A stretch of DNA of 64,000 nucleotides from Lachnospiraceae bacterium (lineage in GTDB: Bacteria > Bacillota > Clostridia > Lachnospirales > Lachnospiraceae): assembly GCA_910575605.1 (NCBI GenBank), contig CAJTEW010000003.1:1-64000 (forward strand). The letters are read 5' to 3'. Positions within the stretch are counted from its first letter, which is position 1. Each line of letters starts with the position of its first letter. Both the position numbers and the translations under genes were made by a program. The notes beneath the pieces were generated by a model. The model was given only the letters and a program-made list of their open reading frames with translations. It searched no databases and was not told where the DNA came from. Of the stretch, positions 32,865 to 41,524 are shown in pieces.

Positions 32865-35081
32865 CTAATCTAACTTAATCCCTGCAAGTGCGTCCGCAAA
32901 GGCAGTATTTACAGTTTCATTTTTCTGCTGTTTCAGATATTTCTGAACATCTTTTTTGGAAACGCCTGCGCCTTCTTTTTCCCTTCTTGCCTTAAATGCA
33001 GACATTTTTTCCTTATATCCGCAGGCGCATACGAAGGTTTCTTCATCCCCCTTTTTGATGATTTCCATTTTTTTATGACAGTTCGGGCAGCGCGCATTGC
33101 TTAGGCGTGCGATAGTCTCCCGGTATCCACATTCCCGGTCCTGGCATACGAGGAGGCGTGCATTTTTGCCGTTGACAGCGAGAAGTCGTCTGCCGCAGCG
33201 GGGACATTTTGTGTTTGTTACATTGTCATGGCGGAAGGTTCCTTCTGAAGATTTTATCTCGTCTATTAGAACATTTGTATAATTTCTTATATCATGGATA
33301 AATTTATCTTCCTTAAAAGTACCCTTTGCAATATCTGCAAGCTTCATCTCCCATTCAGCGGTAAGCTCCGGCTTTTTTAAGTCTTCGGGAACAAGCTCCA
33401 AAAGCTGTCTGCCTTTTGAAGTTATAAGGAGTTCATTATTCTTTTTTTCAATTAGGAAGGAATGAAACAGCTTTTCAATAATATCTGCCCTTGTGGCAAC
33501 GGTTCCAAGTCCTCCTGTTTCCCCTAATGTTTTTCTGGCCTTTTTGTCTTGAGATTCCATGTATCTTACCGGGTTTTCCATGGCAGACAATAGTGATGCT
33601 TCTGTAAATCTTGCAGGAGGCTTTGTTCTGCCATTTGTGATGCAGGTGTGTGTAATAGGGAGGCAGTCGCCCTGCTTTAATGGCGGAAGAGACTGGTCCG
33701 CCTGCCTGAAGGTGTCTGTGCTGCCGTCAAAGGTATCGTCACCATCAAAATCATCCTGATATGCGGCATCACTGTTTTCGTAAACAGCCTTCCACCCGAC
33801 AGCCTTTACAATTTTTCCTTTTGCGCTGAATTGTTCATTGCCAGCAGTTCCCTGCATAGTAGTCTGCTCATATTCGAATGGAGGATAAAGCACACTTATG
33901 AATCTTCTTACTACCAGATCATATACTTTGCGTTCCTCATTTGTCATATGGTCTAGCTGTACATATTCCTCTGTAGGAATAATTGCGTGATGGTCACTGA
34001 CCTTGCTGTCATCTACAAAGGACTTGCTTGTTTTAAGAGGATTTTTTAAGAGTCCTGTAATAAGAGCTTTGTAGGGGCCCACACTTATGGATTTAAGGCG
34101 CTCCTTAATAGTCGGGACGATATCTGTTCCAATATAGCGGGAATCTGTTCTGGGGTAAGTAAGCACCTTGTGGTTTTCGTAAAGCCTCTGCATAATGTTT
34201 AATGTTTCCTTGGCAGAAAATCCGAATCGGCGGTTCGCATCACGCTGTAGCTCTGTAAGGTCATAAAGTCCTGGAGAGAAGGTTTTCTTTGAAGCCTTTT
34301 TAACTTCTATCACAGACAGGCTCTGGCCTTTTACGCCTACATTTATTTTTTCGATATAATCCTTCTCAAAGACCCTGAGGCTTCCGCTTTTTTTATGATG
34401 CCAGGTCCAAGTCACTTTACCGGCCTGACAGGTAAGTCCATAATAATCCTCGGGCCTAAAGGAACGTATCTGCTCCTCCTGTCTTGCGATAATAGCAAGG
34501 GTAGGTGTCTGGACACGGCCGCAGGAAAGCTGTGCATTATATTTGCAGGTAAGCGCCCGGGTAGCATTGATGCCAACGAGCCAGTCAGCCTCGGCTCTGC
34601 TTTTGGCAGCTTTATATAGATTATCGTAAGAACGTCCGTCCTTTAGATGGGAAAATCCCTCACGGATTGCTTTATCAGTGACTGAGGAAATCCACAATCT
34701 TTTAATTGGCTTATGGCAGCCGGATTTGTTAAGAATCCAGCGGGCTACCAGTTCTCCCTCCCGTCCGGCATCTGTCGCAATAATAATCTGGTCTATATCC
34801 TTTCTAAAAAGCTGTGCCTTTACGTTGTGGTATTGCTTTGCAGTCTGCTTAATAATGACAAGCTCCCATTTTTCAGGAAGCATAGGAAGATAGGATATAC
34901 TCCATTCCTTATATTTTTTATCATATTCCTCTGGGTCGGCAAGGCTTACAAGATGACCGAGAGCCCAGGTCACAATATATTGGTTTCCTTCTATAGCACC
35001 AGAAATGTTCTTGTGACAATTTAAAACACGGGCAATGTCTCTTGCTACAGAAGGTTTTTCAGCTAAAACCAGTGATTTCAT
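32865..35081 (-). CDS. topB: DNA topoisomerase III
   Basis: 738-residue type IA topoisomerase that relaxes or decatenates DNA. It has the TOPRIM residues LAEKPSVARDIA (E8) and ATDAGREGE (102-110), the active-site tyrosine Y309 in LTYPRTDSRY, and two C-terminal zinc ribbons (CPRCGRRLLA and CPNCHKKMEI with later Cys pairs). Single-gene unit facing the DUF1847 gene. No integrative-element genes flank it, which favours a chromosomal TopB. Confidence 0.92.
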   Translation of the reverse strand: MKSLVLAEKPSVARDIARVLNCHKNISGAIEGNQYIVTWALGHLVSLADPEEYDKKYKEWSISYLPMLPEKWELVIIKQTAKQYHNVKAQLFRKDIDQIIIATDAGREGELVARWILNKSGCHKPIKRLWISSVTDKAIREGFSHLKDGRSYDNLYKAAKSRAEADWLVGINATRALTCKYNAQLSCGRVQTPTLAIIARQEEQIRSFRPEDYYGLTCQAGKVTWTWHHKKSGSLRVFEKDYIEKINVGVKGQSLSVIEVKKASKKTFSPGLYDLTELQRDANRRFGFSAKETLNIMQRLYENHKVLTYPRTDSRYIGTDIVPTIKERLKSISVGPYKALITGLLKNPLKTSKSFVDDSKVSDHHAIIPTEEYVQLDHMTNEERKVYDLVVRRFISVLYPPFEYEQTTMQGTAGNEQFSAKGKIVKAVGWKAVYENSDAAYQDDFDGDDTFDGSTDTFRQADQSLPPLKQGDCLPITHTCITNGRTKPPARFTEASLLSAMENPVRYMESQDKKARKTLGETGGLGTVATRADIIEKLFHSFLIEKKNNELLITSKGRQLLELVPEDLKKPELTAEWEMKLADIAKGTFKEDKFIHDIRNYTNVLIDEIKSSEGTFRHDNVTNTKCPRCGRRLLAVNGKNARLLVCQDRECGYRETIARLSNARCPNCHKKMEIIKKGDEETFVCACGYKEKMSAFKARREKEGAGVSKKDVQKYLKQQKNETVNTAFADALAGIKLD

Positions 35082-35304
35082 ATAACTTTGTCTCCTTTAT
35101 TTTTTCTGTAACTATTATACACATAAGAAAACGGCATAACAAGAGGGTACGCTTGTTTGCCGTTTTCTCGCTTTTATCATCTAGAGATTGGATCGGAATT
35201 ACAAATTCGGGGTTTACTTAAAAAAGTATATTTGTATTCCACAAACAATATAACATTTATGGAACTATTTTAATATAGGCTTTGCGGACAGAAATCAGGA
35301 AAAT

Positions 35305-35337
35305 AATTGTGTGTGAATCACAATTCTGTGGTAAAAT
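35305..35337 (+). promoter_or_regulatory. Dyad and -10 element before the PucR-type gene
   Basis: AATTGTG (35305-35311) and its complement CACAATT (35319-35325) surround TGTGAATCACA (35312-35322), itself a dyad; TAAAAT (35332-35337) follows as a likely -10. The remaining topB-pucR intergenic DNA (35082-35304) is AT-rich and I see no other element. A Crp/Fnr-like or autoregulatory site is plausible. Confidence 0.5.
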
Positions 35338-35364
35338 AGAAGAAAAGTATTCAAGGAGGCAGAA

Positions 35365-36498
35365 ATGGCTGTCGAATTAAAGGATTTATATGCGGAAATA
35401 AAACCTCAGTACGAAGTGAGGCTGCATACAAAAAGCTGTTTTCAAAAAAGAATCGGGTGGATTCATATGGTAGAGAGCGGAGAATTTGCCAAATCTCTTT
35501 ATGGAGATGAGCTGGTATTTAATTCAGGGCTTAACTATGTTTCAGAGAGCTGGCTTAAGGACTTTGTAGCTGTGCTTAACCGTGTACATGCAGGCGGTGC
35601 TGTAGTAGCTCTGCGAGATGGAAATACATTTTCGCAAGAAATTATTGATTACTGCAACGAGATAAAGTTCCCGCTGTTTTCCGCCTCTTGGGACACGCCC
35701 TATATGGATATCATGCGTCTGTTTTCAGAGATACTTCTTCGAAATGAACAAAGAGATACTAACTTGGTTGCAGCACTGAAAAACGTAATTTATTATCCGA
35801 AAAATGAAGCGCTGTATCTAAATCATTTTGAAAGTAATGGCTTCTTCCGAGATATGGAATATGTGATTATGATTTTGAGCTGTAACGCATATGCAACAGA
35901 GGAAGGAAACGACAAGCTTAAGCAGATAGAAAAAGAAATCTATTATATTCTTAAAAACGGAATTATGTATGAAGAAGAAGGACGTCTTATTATTCTTGTG
36001 TCAGGAGGACGAAAAGCCAGCATAGAAAAGCAGCTGCGGAAAATCTGCGGGAGAGATTCCAACATTTATATGGGAATTGGTCCGTCAGTAAACCGGGTAA
36101 AGGATATACATAATTCATACGAAAAAGCGTACACAGCCTATCAGCTGACTAAGACAGCAATTCCTAAAAACGTAATAAGTTATGAGGAGCTGGGTATATA
36201 TAAAATACTGGCAGATGCAAAGGAATCTGCCATTTATCCGGCTTTTGTGAAGGAAATACTAGGAAAGCTTATGGATTATGATAAGAAAAATGACACAGAT
36301 TATATGAAGATACTTGAGGTGTACTTTGAGAATGAGTGCAGCATTCTTCATACATCCAAGGCTTTGTACTGCCATAAGAATACACTGTCCTATAAGCTGA
36401 ACAAAATAAAGGAAATATTGGGGTACGATATACTAAGCAACGAAAACAGGACGAAAATTATGCTTTCATTTTACATATTGAGGCTGGGGACAGGGTAA
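35365..36498 (+). CDS. PucR-type helix-turn-helix regulator
   Basis: 377 residues. The N-terminal PucR region (LVFNSGLNYVSESWLKDFVA, GGAVVALRDGNTFSQEIIDYC) is the purine-catabolism regulator module. The middle region resembles the degenerate GGDEF-like domain of this family (YMGIGPSVNRVKDIHNSYEKA). The C-terminal PucR HTH is LEVYFENECSILHTSKALYC with HKNTLSYKLNKIKEILG. AGGAGG lies 5 bases before the ATG. The last codons and the stop lie in a GGGGAC repeat, so the native C-terminus may be altered. Effector unknown. Confidence 0.85.
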   Translation: MAVELKDLYAEIKPQYEVRLHTKSCFQKRIGWIHMVESGEFAKSLYGDELVFNSGLNYVSESWLKDFVAVLNRVHAGGAVVALRDGNTFSQEIIDYCNEIKFPLFSASWDTPYMDIMRLFSEILLRNEQRDTNLVAALKNVIYYPKNEALYLNHFESNGFFRDMEYVIMILSCNAYATEEGNDKLKQIEKEIYYILKNGIMYEEEGRLIILVSGGRKASIEKQLRKICGRDSNIYMGIGPSVNRVKDIHNSYEKAYTAYQLTKTAIPKNVISYEELGIYKILADAKESAIYPAFVKEILGKLMDYDKKNDTDYMKILEVYFENECSILHTSKALYCHKNTLSYKLNKIKEILGYDILSNENRTKIMLSFYILRLGTG

Positions 36499-36551
36499 GG
36501 GGCAGTTGGGGACGGAGTATTTTTAAAAATACTCCGTCCCCAACTGCCCCT
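36484..36551. repeat. Dispersed GGGGAC palindrome, copy 4
   Basis: A perfect loop-less palindrome with 27-base arms at 36498-36551, including GGGGACGGAGTATTTTT and its complement. A GGGGACAGGG unit to the left (36486-36495) lacks a right-hand partner. The element overlaps the final codons of the PucR-type gene and supplies its TAA. It is the only copy here lying between two co-oriented genes. Confidence 0.88.
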
Positions 36552-36614
36552 TTGTGGTATAATCTAAGAAGCGGCAAATAAAATAAGTACATATATGAAA
36601 GGATGGGTATACAT

Positions 36615-37253
36615 ATGAATGAGAATCGTGTAAAGAGGAATCGTCTGCTCGGTGAACAGATTATTAAAAATCTGGCATCCCGTAATATGGAGGGATTTTA
36701 CGCAGAGACAAAGGAGGAGGCTCTTAAAAAAGCATTGGAATTGATTCCAGAGGGAGCGTCTGTTGCGTGGGGCGGTTCTATGTCTATTCAGGAGATTGGA
36801 CTTAAGGGCGTTGTGTGTAAAGGAAATTATAAGGTATATAACAGGGAAAATGCAAAGACTCCGGAAGAAAAAAGGAAGATTGAGCTGGCGTCCTATGACA
36901 GTGACTATTTTCTAACAAGTGCAAATGCGGTTTCGGAAGATGGTGTTCTTGTAAATATAGATGGTAATGCGAACAGGGTATCTGCTATTGCGTATGGACC
37001 GAGAAATGTGCTTATGATTGTTGGAATGAACAAGGTTGTAAAAGATATGGATGCAGCGGTTTCACGTGCAAGGGGAGAAGCAGCTCCGGTAAATGCCCAG
37101 AGATTCGGCCTTAATACGCCCTGCTCTAAGACAGGGATGTGCTTTGACTGTAAACAGCCGGACACAATATGCTGCCAGTTTTTGATAACCAGATATTCAA
37201 AACATAAGGGAAGAATAAAAATTATCCTTGTAAATGAAGAATTAGGATTTTAG
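36615..37253 (+). CDS. LUD (lactate utilisation-type) domain protein
   Basis: 212 residues, cytosolic, LUD_dom/LutC-like single-domain protein. Visible features are RLLGEQIIKNLASRNMEGFY, AETKEEALKKAL, GASVAWGGSMSIQEIGL, FLTSANAVSEDGVLVNIDG and NRVSAIAYGPRNVLMIVG. The C-terminus has Cys residues (CSKTGMCFDCKQPDTICCQ) that may bind a metal or cluster. Function is unknown for these stand-alone proteins. I prefer the ATG at 36615 because the in-frame ATG at 36603 abuts the AAAGG site. The upstream PucR-type gene may regulate it. Confidence 0.83.
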   Translation: MNENRVKRNRLLGEQIIKNLASRNMEGFYAETKEEALKKALELIPEGASVAWGGSMSIQEIGLKGVVCKGNYKVYNRENAKTPEEKRKIELASYDSDYFLTSANAVSEDGVLVNIDGNANRVSAIAYGPRNVLMIVGMNKVVKDMDAAVSRARGEAAPVNAQRFGLNTPCSKTGMCFDCKQPDTICCQFLITRYSKHKGRIKIILVNEELGF

Positions 37254-37256
37254 GTG

Positions 37257-37285
37257 TTGACTTATGAGTGGACATTTGTTATAAT
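37257..37285 (+). promoter_or_regulatory. Promoter of tRNA-Cys
   Basis: TTGACT (37257-37262), a 17-base spacer and perfect TATAAT (37280-37285), about 20 bases before the tRNA. It is among the strongest promoter matches in the window and overlaps the end of the LUD gene region. Confidence 0.85.
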
Positions 37286-37305
37286 ATATAAGTGTCCAAG
37301 AGTAC

Positions 37306-37377
37306 GGCGCAGTAGCCAAGTGGTAAGGCATGGGTCTGCAACACCCTGATTCACCGGTTCAAATCCGGTCTGCGCCT
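37306..37377 (+). tRNA. tRNA-Cys (GCA)
   Basis: Acceptor arms GGCGCAG (37306-37312) and CTGCGCC (37370-37376) pair fully; U73 discriminator at 37377; D-arm AGCCAAGTGGTAAGGCA; anticodon GCA at 37338-37340; T-arm CCGGTTCAAATCCGG. CCA is not encoded. The GCA anticodon, AGCCAAGUGGUAAGGC and U73 are standard for bacterial tRNA-Cys. Confidence 0.95.
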
Positions 37378-37379
37378 CT

Positions 37380-37417
37380 AAAAAAGCCTAGGAATTTAAG
37401 ATTTCTAAGGCTTTTTT
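37380..37417 (+). terminator. Terminator of tRNA-Cys
   Basis: AAAAAAGCCTAGGAAT pairs, with one bulge and one G-U pair, with ATTTCTAAGGCTTTTTT, ending in six T residues. It follows the tRNA directly. Confidence 0.85.
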
Positions 37418-37448
37418 GCTTTTCCATAACATTTATTATATACCTTAT

Positions 37449-37483
37449 CGGACGATAGTCCGCCCGCTCATGCAAGGAGCATG
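37449..37483 (-). other. Two small hairpins downstream of the kinase gene
   Basis: CGGAC-GATA-GTCCG (37449-37462) and CATGC-AAGGA-GCATG (37469-37483) lie 3' of the minus-strand histidine kinase. They have no T-run on the minus strand, so only weak terminator function is suggested. Confidence 0.35.
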
Positions 37484-37537
37484 CATTACGGGGTGCCCGG
37501 ATGGGTATAAACATCTGGTAATATCTGACATAAGGGA

Positions 37538-38605
37538 CTATTCCCTGGAATCTGTATTAGGTGCGGCCGGAAGCGTAACGATAAAACTGCTTCCCTGTAA
37601 AGGCTGGCTTTGTACAGTAATTGTTCCATGATGCAATTCTACAATCTTTTTTACAAGTGCAAGTCCAAGACCGTTTCCTTCAGAAGAATGAGAGGAATCA
37701 CCCTGATAAAATTTATCAAAGATATTATGCTGTGTTTTCTCATCCATTCCGCAGCCATAATCTGTTACGGCAATGGTAAAGGAGCCACTGTGCTGGGTCA
37801 TTGACAGGGAAATCCTACTTTTTGCAGGAGAAAACTTTATAGCATTGTCAATCAGATTTGTCCATACCTGTTTTAGCAGTTGTTTATTGCCCTTCATTTT
37901 CTGTTCTATCAGATGAAAATCAAAGGAAATTTCTTTTTCTGTCCATTTCTTTTCCAGTAATACGACACATTCACGAATCTGTTCGCCTACATTAAAGTTT
38001 ACAGACTCGGTTAAAAGAGACATGCTTTCTACCTTGGACAGACTAAGGACATTGGCAGAAAGTGCAGTCAGCCGTTTTGCTTCTTCAATGATGATATCCA
38101 GATATTCCTCCTGCTCCATGTCAGTAAGATTTCCTTTTTTTAATAGTTTGGCAAATCCAAGAATAGAAACCATCGGAGTCTTAAACTCATGTGAGAAGTT
38201 ATTGATAAAATCCGAACGCAGCATTTCTATCCCTGCTAATTCTTCTGTCATTTTATTAAAACAGCGGGACAATTCCCGGAACTCCTTTGGATGTTCCAGA
38301 TAAATTTTAGTCTGAAAATTCCCCTCAGATACTGAATGAATGGCCTGCATGAATGTATAAAGCGGCCTTAGCGGAAAATGTCCAATACATAAAGTAAGAA
38401 TGGTTCCGGTCAGTATACTGATAATACCAGTTCGGAGTAAAAACGGAAGCAGAGATCCAGGATGTGGCGGTCTGTTCATAATCCCATGCTCTAATAAAAA
38501 GATAATAACAGCATTGCTGATAAACATCGTCAAAGTAAGAAGGATGAAGATAATGCCGGTGCTAAGCAATACAATATTTGTAGGAAATCCAGTTTGTTTT
38601 TTCAT
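37538..38605 (-). CDS. Sensor histidine kinase (HAMP-HisKA type)
   Basis: 355 residues with two TM helices (about 11-37 and 56-76) and only about 18 residues between them outside the membrane, then HAMP (about 77-130), HisKA with FINNFSHEFKTPMVSILGF (H139) and HATPase_c (NLIDNAIKFSP, VTDYGCGMDE, GNGLGLALVKKI). The tiny extracytoplasmic loop is typical of intramembrane-sensing kinases that watch ABC transporters or envelope stress. It overlaps its response regulator gene by 4 bases and is divergent from the Gld-like ABC operon. Confidence 0.9.
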   Translation of the reverse strand: MKKQTGFPTNIVLLSTGIIFILLTLTMFISNAVIIFLLEHGIMNRPPHPGSLLPFLLRTGIISILTGTILTLCIGHFPLRPLYTFMQAIHSVSEGNFQTKIYLEHPKEFRELSRCFNKMTEELAGIEMLRSDFINNFSHEFKTPMVSILGFAKLLKKGNLTDMEQEEYLDIIIEEAKRLTALSANVLSLSKVESMSLLTESVNFNVGEQIRECVVLLEKKWTEKEISFDFHLIEQKMKGNKQLLKQVWTNLIDNAIKFSPAKSRISLSMTQHSGSFTIAVTDYGCGMDEKTQHNIFDKFYQGDSSHSSEGNGLGLALVKKIVELHHGTITVQSQPLQGSSFIVTLPAAPNTDSRE

Positions 38606-39285
38606 AGTGTATCCTCCATAATCTGTGCCTTATATCCAAGTCCCCGGATTGTTATGATTGAGAAATCCGGACAGTTTTCAAAACGGTTTCTAAGACGGTT
38701 AATGTGAACGCTGACAGTGGCATCTGAGGAATCAGAAGATGGTCCCCATATATCTTCCATTAACTGTATCCGAGTAAAAATCTGGTTAGGATATGATAAA
38801 AGCTTATATAGCAGATAGAACTCTTTCTGGGGCAGTATGTACTCGTCAAAACCGCATTTCACGGATAAGGTGTCATAATTTAAAGTGGTATTACCGATGG
38901 TAAGCCTGCGTTCAGATATAATTTTAGAACGCCTGAGAAGGGCTTTGATACGCAGGAGCATTTCTTCTTCATCCACAGGTTTTGTCATATAATCGTCCGT
39001 ACCAGATAAAAAACCCTGTTTGATATCCTGGGGCTGCTGTTTTGCCGACAGCATTAGTATGGGAATATCATTGCTGCAGCTGCGCAGCAATTCTGCAAAA
39101 GCGTATCCGTCCATGTCAGGCAGCATGATATCAAGAATGATTAAATCTATTTTATAATTCTCCATGATATGAAGGGCCTCTTTGGCAGAAATTGTATTAA
39201 AAGTTTTGTATCCGGCATGTGAAAGGACGGCGGACAGAAATCGCTGGATATTTTTGTCATCATCCACAACTAAAAGCTGAAACAT
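38602..39285 (-). CDS. OmpR/PhoB-family response regulator
   Basis: 227 residues: receiver with VVDDD (7-10), phospho-acceptor D52 (LDIMLPDMDG), K in YMTKP; C-terminal winged helix (LPQKEFYLLYKLLSYPNQIF, SDATVSVHINRLRNRFE). A good ribosome site (AGGAGG) lies upstream on the minus strand. An AAGTTTA direct repeat of 11-base period in the divergent promoter region is a fitting target. Confidence 0.9.
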   Translation of the reverse strand: MFQLLVVDDDKNIQRFLSAVLSHAGYKTFNTISAKEALHIMENYKIDLIILDIMLPDMDGYAFAELLRSCSNDIPILMLSAKQQPQDIKQGFLSGTDDYMTKPVDEEEMLLRIKALLRRSKIISERRLTIGNTTLNYDTLSVKCGFDEYILPQKEFYLLYKLLSYPNQIFTRIQLMEDIWGPSSDSSDATVSVHINRLRNRFENCPDFSIITIRGLGYKAQIMEDTL

Positions 39286-39392
39286 GAGAATACCTCCTTA
39301 ATCTAACCGATTATAGCATGAAAGTTTAAACTGAATATAAAAAAATTTTATTTATATTAGGAATTAACAAAGTTTTCACATTTTATCTGGCT

Positions 39393-39427
39393 AAGTTTAA
39401 GTTAAGTTTATCTTACTCTTTTATGAT
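39393..39427 (+). promoter_or_regulatory. Putative OmpR-type direct-repeat operator and promoter
   Basis: AAGTTTA at 39393-39399 and again at 39404-39410, an 11-base period as used by PhoB/OmpR regulators. A TATGAT -10 follows at 39422-39427, so the repeat covers the -35 position (39399-39404), which has no consensus. This is the layout of a promoter activated by the adjacent response regulator. Confidence 0.6.
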
Positions 39428-39488
39428 ACTTTAGGATGTATCGTAATTACATGCATGTATAGTAAGTATATCAAAGGAGTTGGACTCT

Positions 39489-39680
39489 ATGGAAAATAAT
39501 CAGATAATGCATCCTTCACCGGGAATCAGAAAAACCAAATTTAATTGTTTGAAAGATCAGCAGTGCGCACTGAACATGCAGATACGGCTGGCAATGCAGT
39601 TACATAACAGACAAGTTCAAGAAGAGTTAGAAAAGAAATTAGAAGACGTTACAAAACAGTTGGAGTGTTTTATCTATTAA
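39489..39680 (+). CDS. Small hypothetical protein leading the Gld-like ABC operon
   Basis: 63 residues from the ATG at 39489 (AAAGGAG 9 bases upstream; a TTG at 39480 abuts the site). No TM segment. The second half is helical and possibly coiled (MQIRLAMQLHNRQVQEELEK, LEDVTKQLECF); two Cys in CLKDQQC. Not a recognised family. It is 28 bases before the ABC ATPase and shares the predicted promoter. Confidence 0.65.
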   Translation: MENNQIMHPSPGIRKTKFNCLKDQQCALNMQIRLAMQLHNRQVQEELEKKLEDVTKQLECFIY

Positions 39681-39707
39681 TTGAATAATTTATGCAGGAG
39701 GGTTGCT

Positions 39708-40664
39708 ATGATAACAGTTGAGCATCTGACGAAATGCTATGGAGATTTTGTGGCTGTAAGTGATCTGTCTTTTAAAATTGACGAAGGGCATGTATATGGC
39801 TTTCTGGGTCCAAACGGAGCCGGAAAGTCTACAACAATGAATATTATGACAGGCTGCTTGTCGGCAACAGAAGGACGTATACGAATTAATGGGTATGATA
39901 TTTTTGAGGAACCAGAACAGGCAAAAAGAATGATTGGTTATCTCCCGGAACAGCCGCCGCTTTATATGAATGAAACGCCGGCAGAATATCTGAGATTTGT
40001 AGGTGAAGCGAAAGGGTTAAAAGGGCTGCAGCTTAAACGTCAAGTTGAAGAGGCGGCGGGTCAAACGAAGATAGAGCATGTGATGGACCGGCTGATTTCC
40101 ACCTTATCAAAAGGTTACCGACAGCGGGTGGGGATTGCGCAGGCTTTGCTTGGAAACCCTAGGGTAATTATTCTTGATGAACCGACAGCAGGGCTTGATC
40201 CGATTCAGATTATAGAAATCAGAGAGCTGATCAGGCAGCTTGGAGAGAACCATACGGTTATATTAAGCTCTCATATTCTGTCGGAGGTTCAGGCTATCTG
40301 TGAAAAGGTTCTGATTATTTCAAAAGGAAAGCTGGCTGCCTTCGATAAGCCGGAAAATCTCGAAAAACTTTTGCTGGCATCAAATGGCATTTCTTTTACG
40401 GTAGAGGCTTTAAAGGAGGAGGTTGAAGAAGTCCTTGGCAGTATCAGCCTGATAACAGATTGGGAAGTTAAAACACAGGAAAATGAACTGACAGCAGTAA
40501 GCGTGAAGACACAATCTGAAAATATGAGAGATATCTGCAGGGGACTTTTTTTTGCTTTTGCTGATAAGAACAAAGCAATTTTAGAGATGTCATCTAAAAA
40601 AGCAAATCTGGAAGATGTATTTATTGAGCTGACTGAGGGGGAAAGTGAGGTGGATGAGGAATGA
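39708..40664 (+). CDS. ABC transporter ATP-binding protein, GldA-like
   Basis: 318 residues with Walker A GPNGAGKST, a Q-loop region YLPEQPPLY, signature LSKGYRQRVGIAQAL and Walker B VIILDEPTAGLD, followed by an extra C-terminal domain of about 90 residues as in GldA/NatA-type exporters. The ATG at 39708 has AGGAGGG upstream. It overlaps the permease by 4 bases. The following GldF/GldG/DUF4340 genes define an uncharacterised gliding-type ABC complex, here in a non-gliding Firmicute. Confidence 0.88.
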   Translation: MITVEHLTKCYGDFVAVSDLSFKIDEGHVYGFLGPNGAGKSTTMNIMTGCLSATEGRIRINGYDIFEEPEQAKRMIGYLPEQPPLYMNETPAEYLRFVGEAKGLKGLQLKRQVEEAAGQTKIEHVMDRLISTLSKGYRQRVGIAQALLGNPRVIILDEPTAGLDPIQIIEIRELIRQLGENHTVILSSHILSEVQAICEKVLIISKGKLAAFDKPENLEKLLLASNGISFTVEALKEEVEEVLGSISLITDWEVKTQENELTAVSVKTQSENMRDICRGLFFAFADKNKAILEMSSKKANLEDVFIELTEGESEVDEE

Positions 40665-41524
40665 TTGCAGTATTAAAGCATGAATTATCAGGGTATTTCC
40701 ACTCGCTGACCGCGTATATTTTTTCGGCTTTTTTGTTAGCTTTCGTAGGAATTGGAGCTTTAATCTATAATATCCAGTCGGCCGTAGCAAATTTTGAGTA
40801 TGTTTTAGGATACGTATGTCTTGGCCTTGTAGTTATCATCCCGATTTTAACTATGCGTGTGATTGCTGAAGAAAGAAAACAGAAAACAGACCAGCTTCTA
40901 TATTCCCTGCCTGTCAGGACCTCCCAGATTGTGGTTGGAAAATACCTTGCGCTTCTTGTCGTTTATATGGTTCCACTATGCATTGCTGCGCTTTATCCCC
41001 TTATTTTTGCACAGTTTGGAGAAGTATACCTGCTGACCTCATATGGTTCTCTTTTTGCTTTTTTTGTTATGGGGGCTGCGCTGATTGCCATAGGAACATT
41101 TATTTCTTCTTTGACAGAAAATCAAGGGTTTGCGGCGGGAATAGCGATTCCGGTTATTCTTCTTAATTACTATAGCGTTACATTAGCAGAATATGTGTCA
41201 GCAACCGCATCAGGCTCTGCGGTTTCAATGATTATAATTACCGTTCTGCTTGGGTTTATTATCCGTTATATGACGAAAAACCAGAACTTAGCGTATGGGA
41301 TCAGCTTTCTGATTATGCTGGCTGTGGTAGTTCTTTATTTTGTGGACAGTTCCAAATTTGAAGGATTACTGCCAGACATTATGACAAAATTATCTCTGTT
41401 TGAGCGGTTCTATACATTTATAAATGGTGTTTTTGATTTGACGGCAATTATATATTATGTAACAGTGATCGTATTCTTTTTATTCCTGTCTGTACAATCC
41501 CTTGAGAAAAGGAGGTACAACTAA
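40661..41524 (+). CDS. ABC-2 type permease, GldF-like
   Basis: 287 residues with six TM segments, ABC-2 family (MIAVLKHELSGYFHSLTAYI N-terminus, RVIAEERKQKTDQLLYSLPV cytoplasmic loop). It overlaps the ATPase (ATGA) and the next gene (TAATG), indicating tight translational coupling in the Gld-like operon. Confidence 0.85.
   Translation: MIAVLKHELSGYFHSLTAYIFSAFLLAFVGIGALIYNIQSAVANFEYVLGYVCLGLVVIIPILTMRVIAEERKQKTDQLLYSLPVRTSQIVVGKYLALLVVYMVPLCIAALYPLIFAQFGEVYLLTSYGSLFAFFVMGAALIAIGTFISSLTENQGFAAGIAIPVILLNYYSVTLAEYVSATASGSAVSMIIITVLLGFIIRYMTKNQNLAYGISFLIMLAVVVLYFVDSSKFEGLLPDIMTKLSLFERFYTFINGVFDLTAIIYYVTVIVFFLFLSVQSLEKRRYN

Noticed and set aside
32865-35081. topB as a marker of an integrative conjugative element
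   Set aside because: No integrase, relaxase or conjugation genes are nearby; neighbours are chromosomal-type genes.
37306-37377. tRNA-Cys as an integration (att) site
   Set aside because: No integrase gene and no direct repeat of the tRNA 3' end were noticed downstream.
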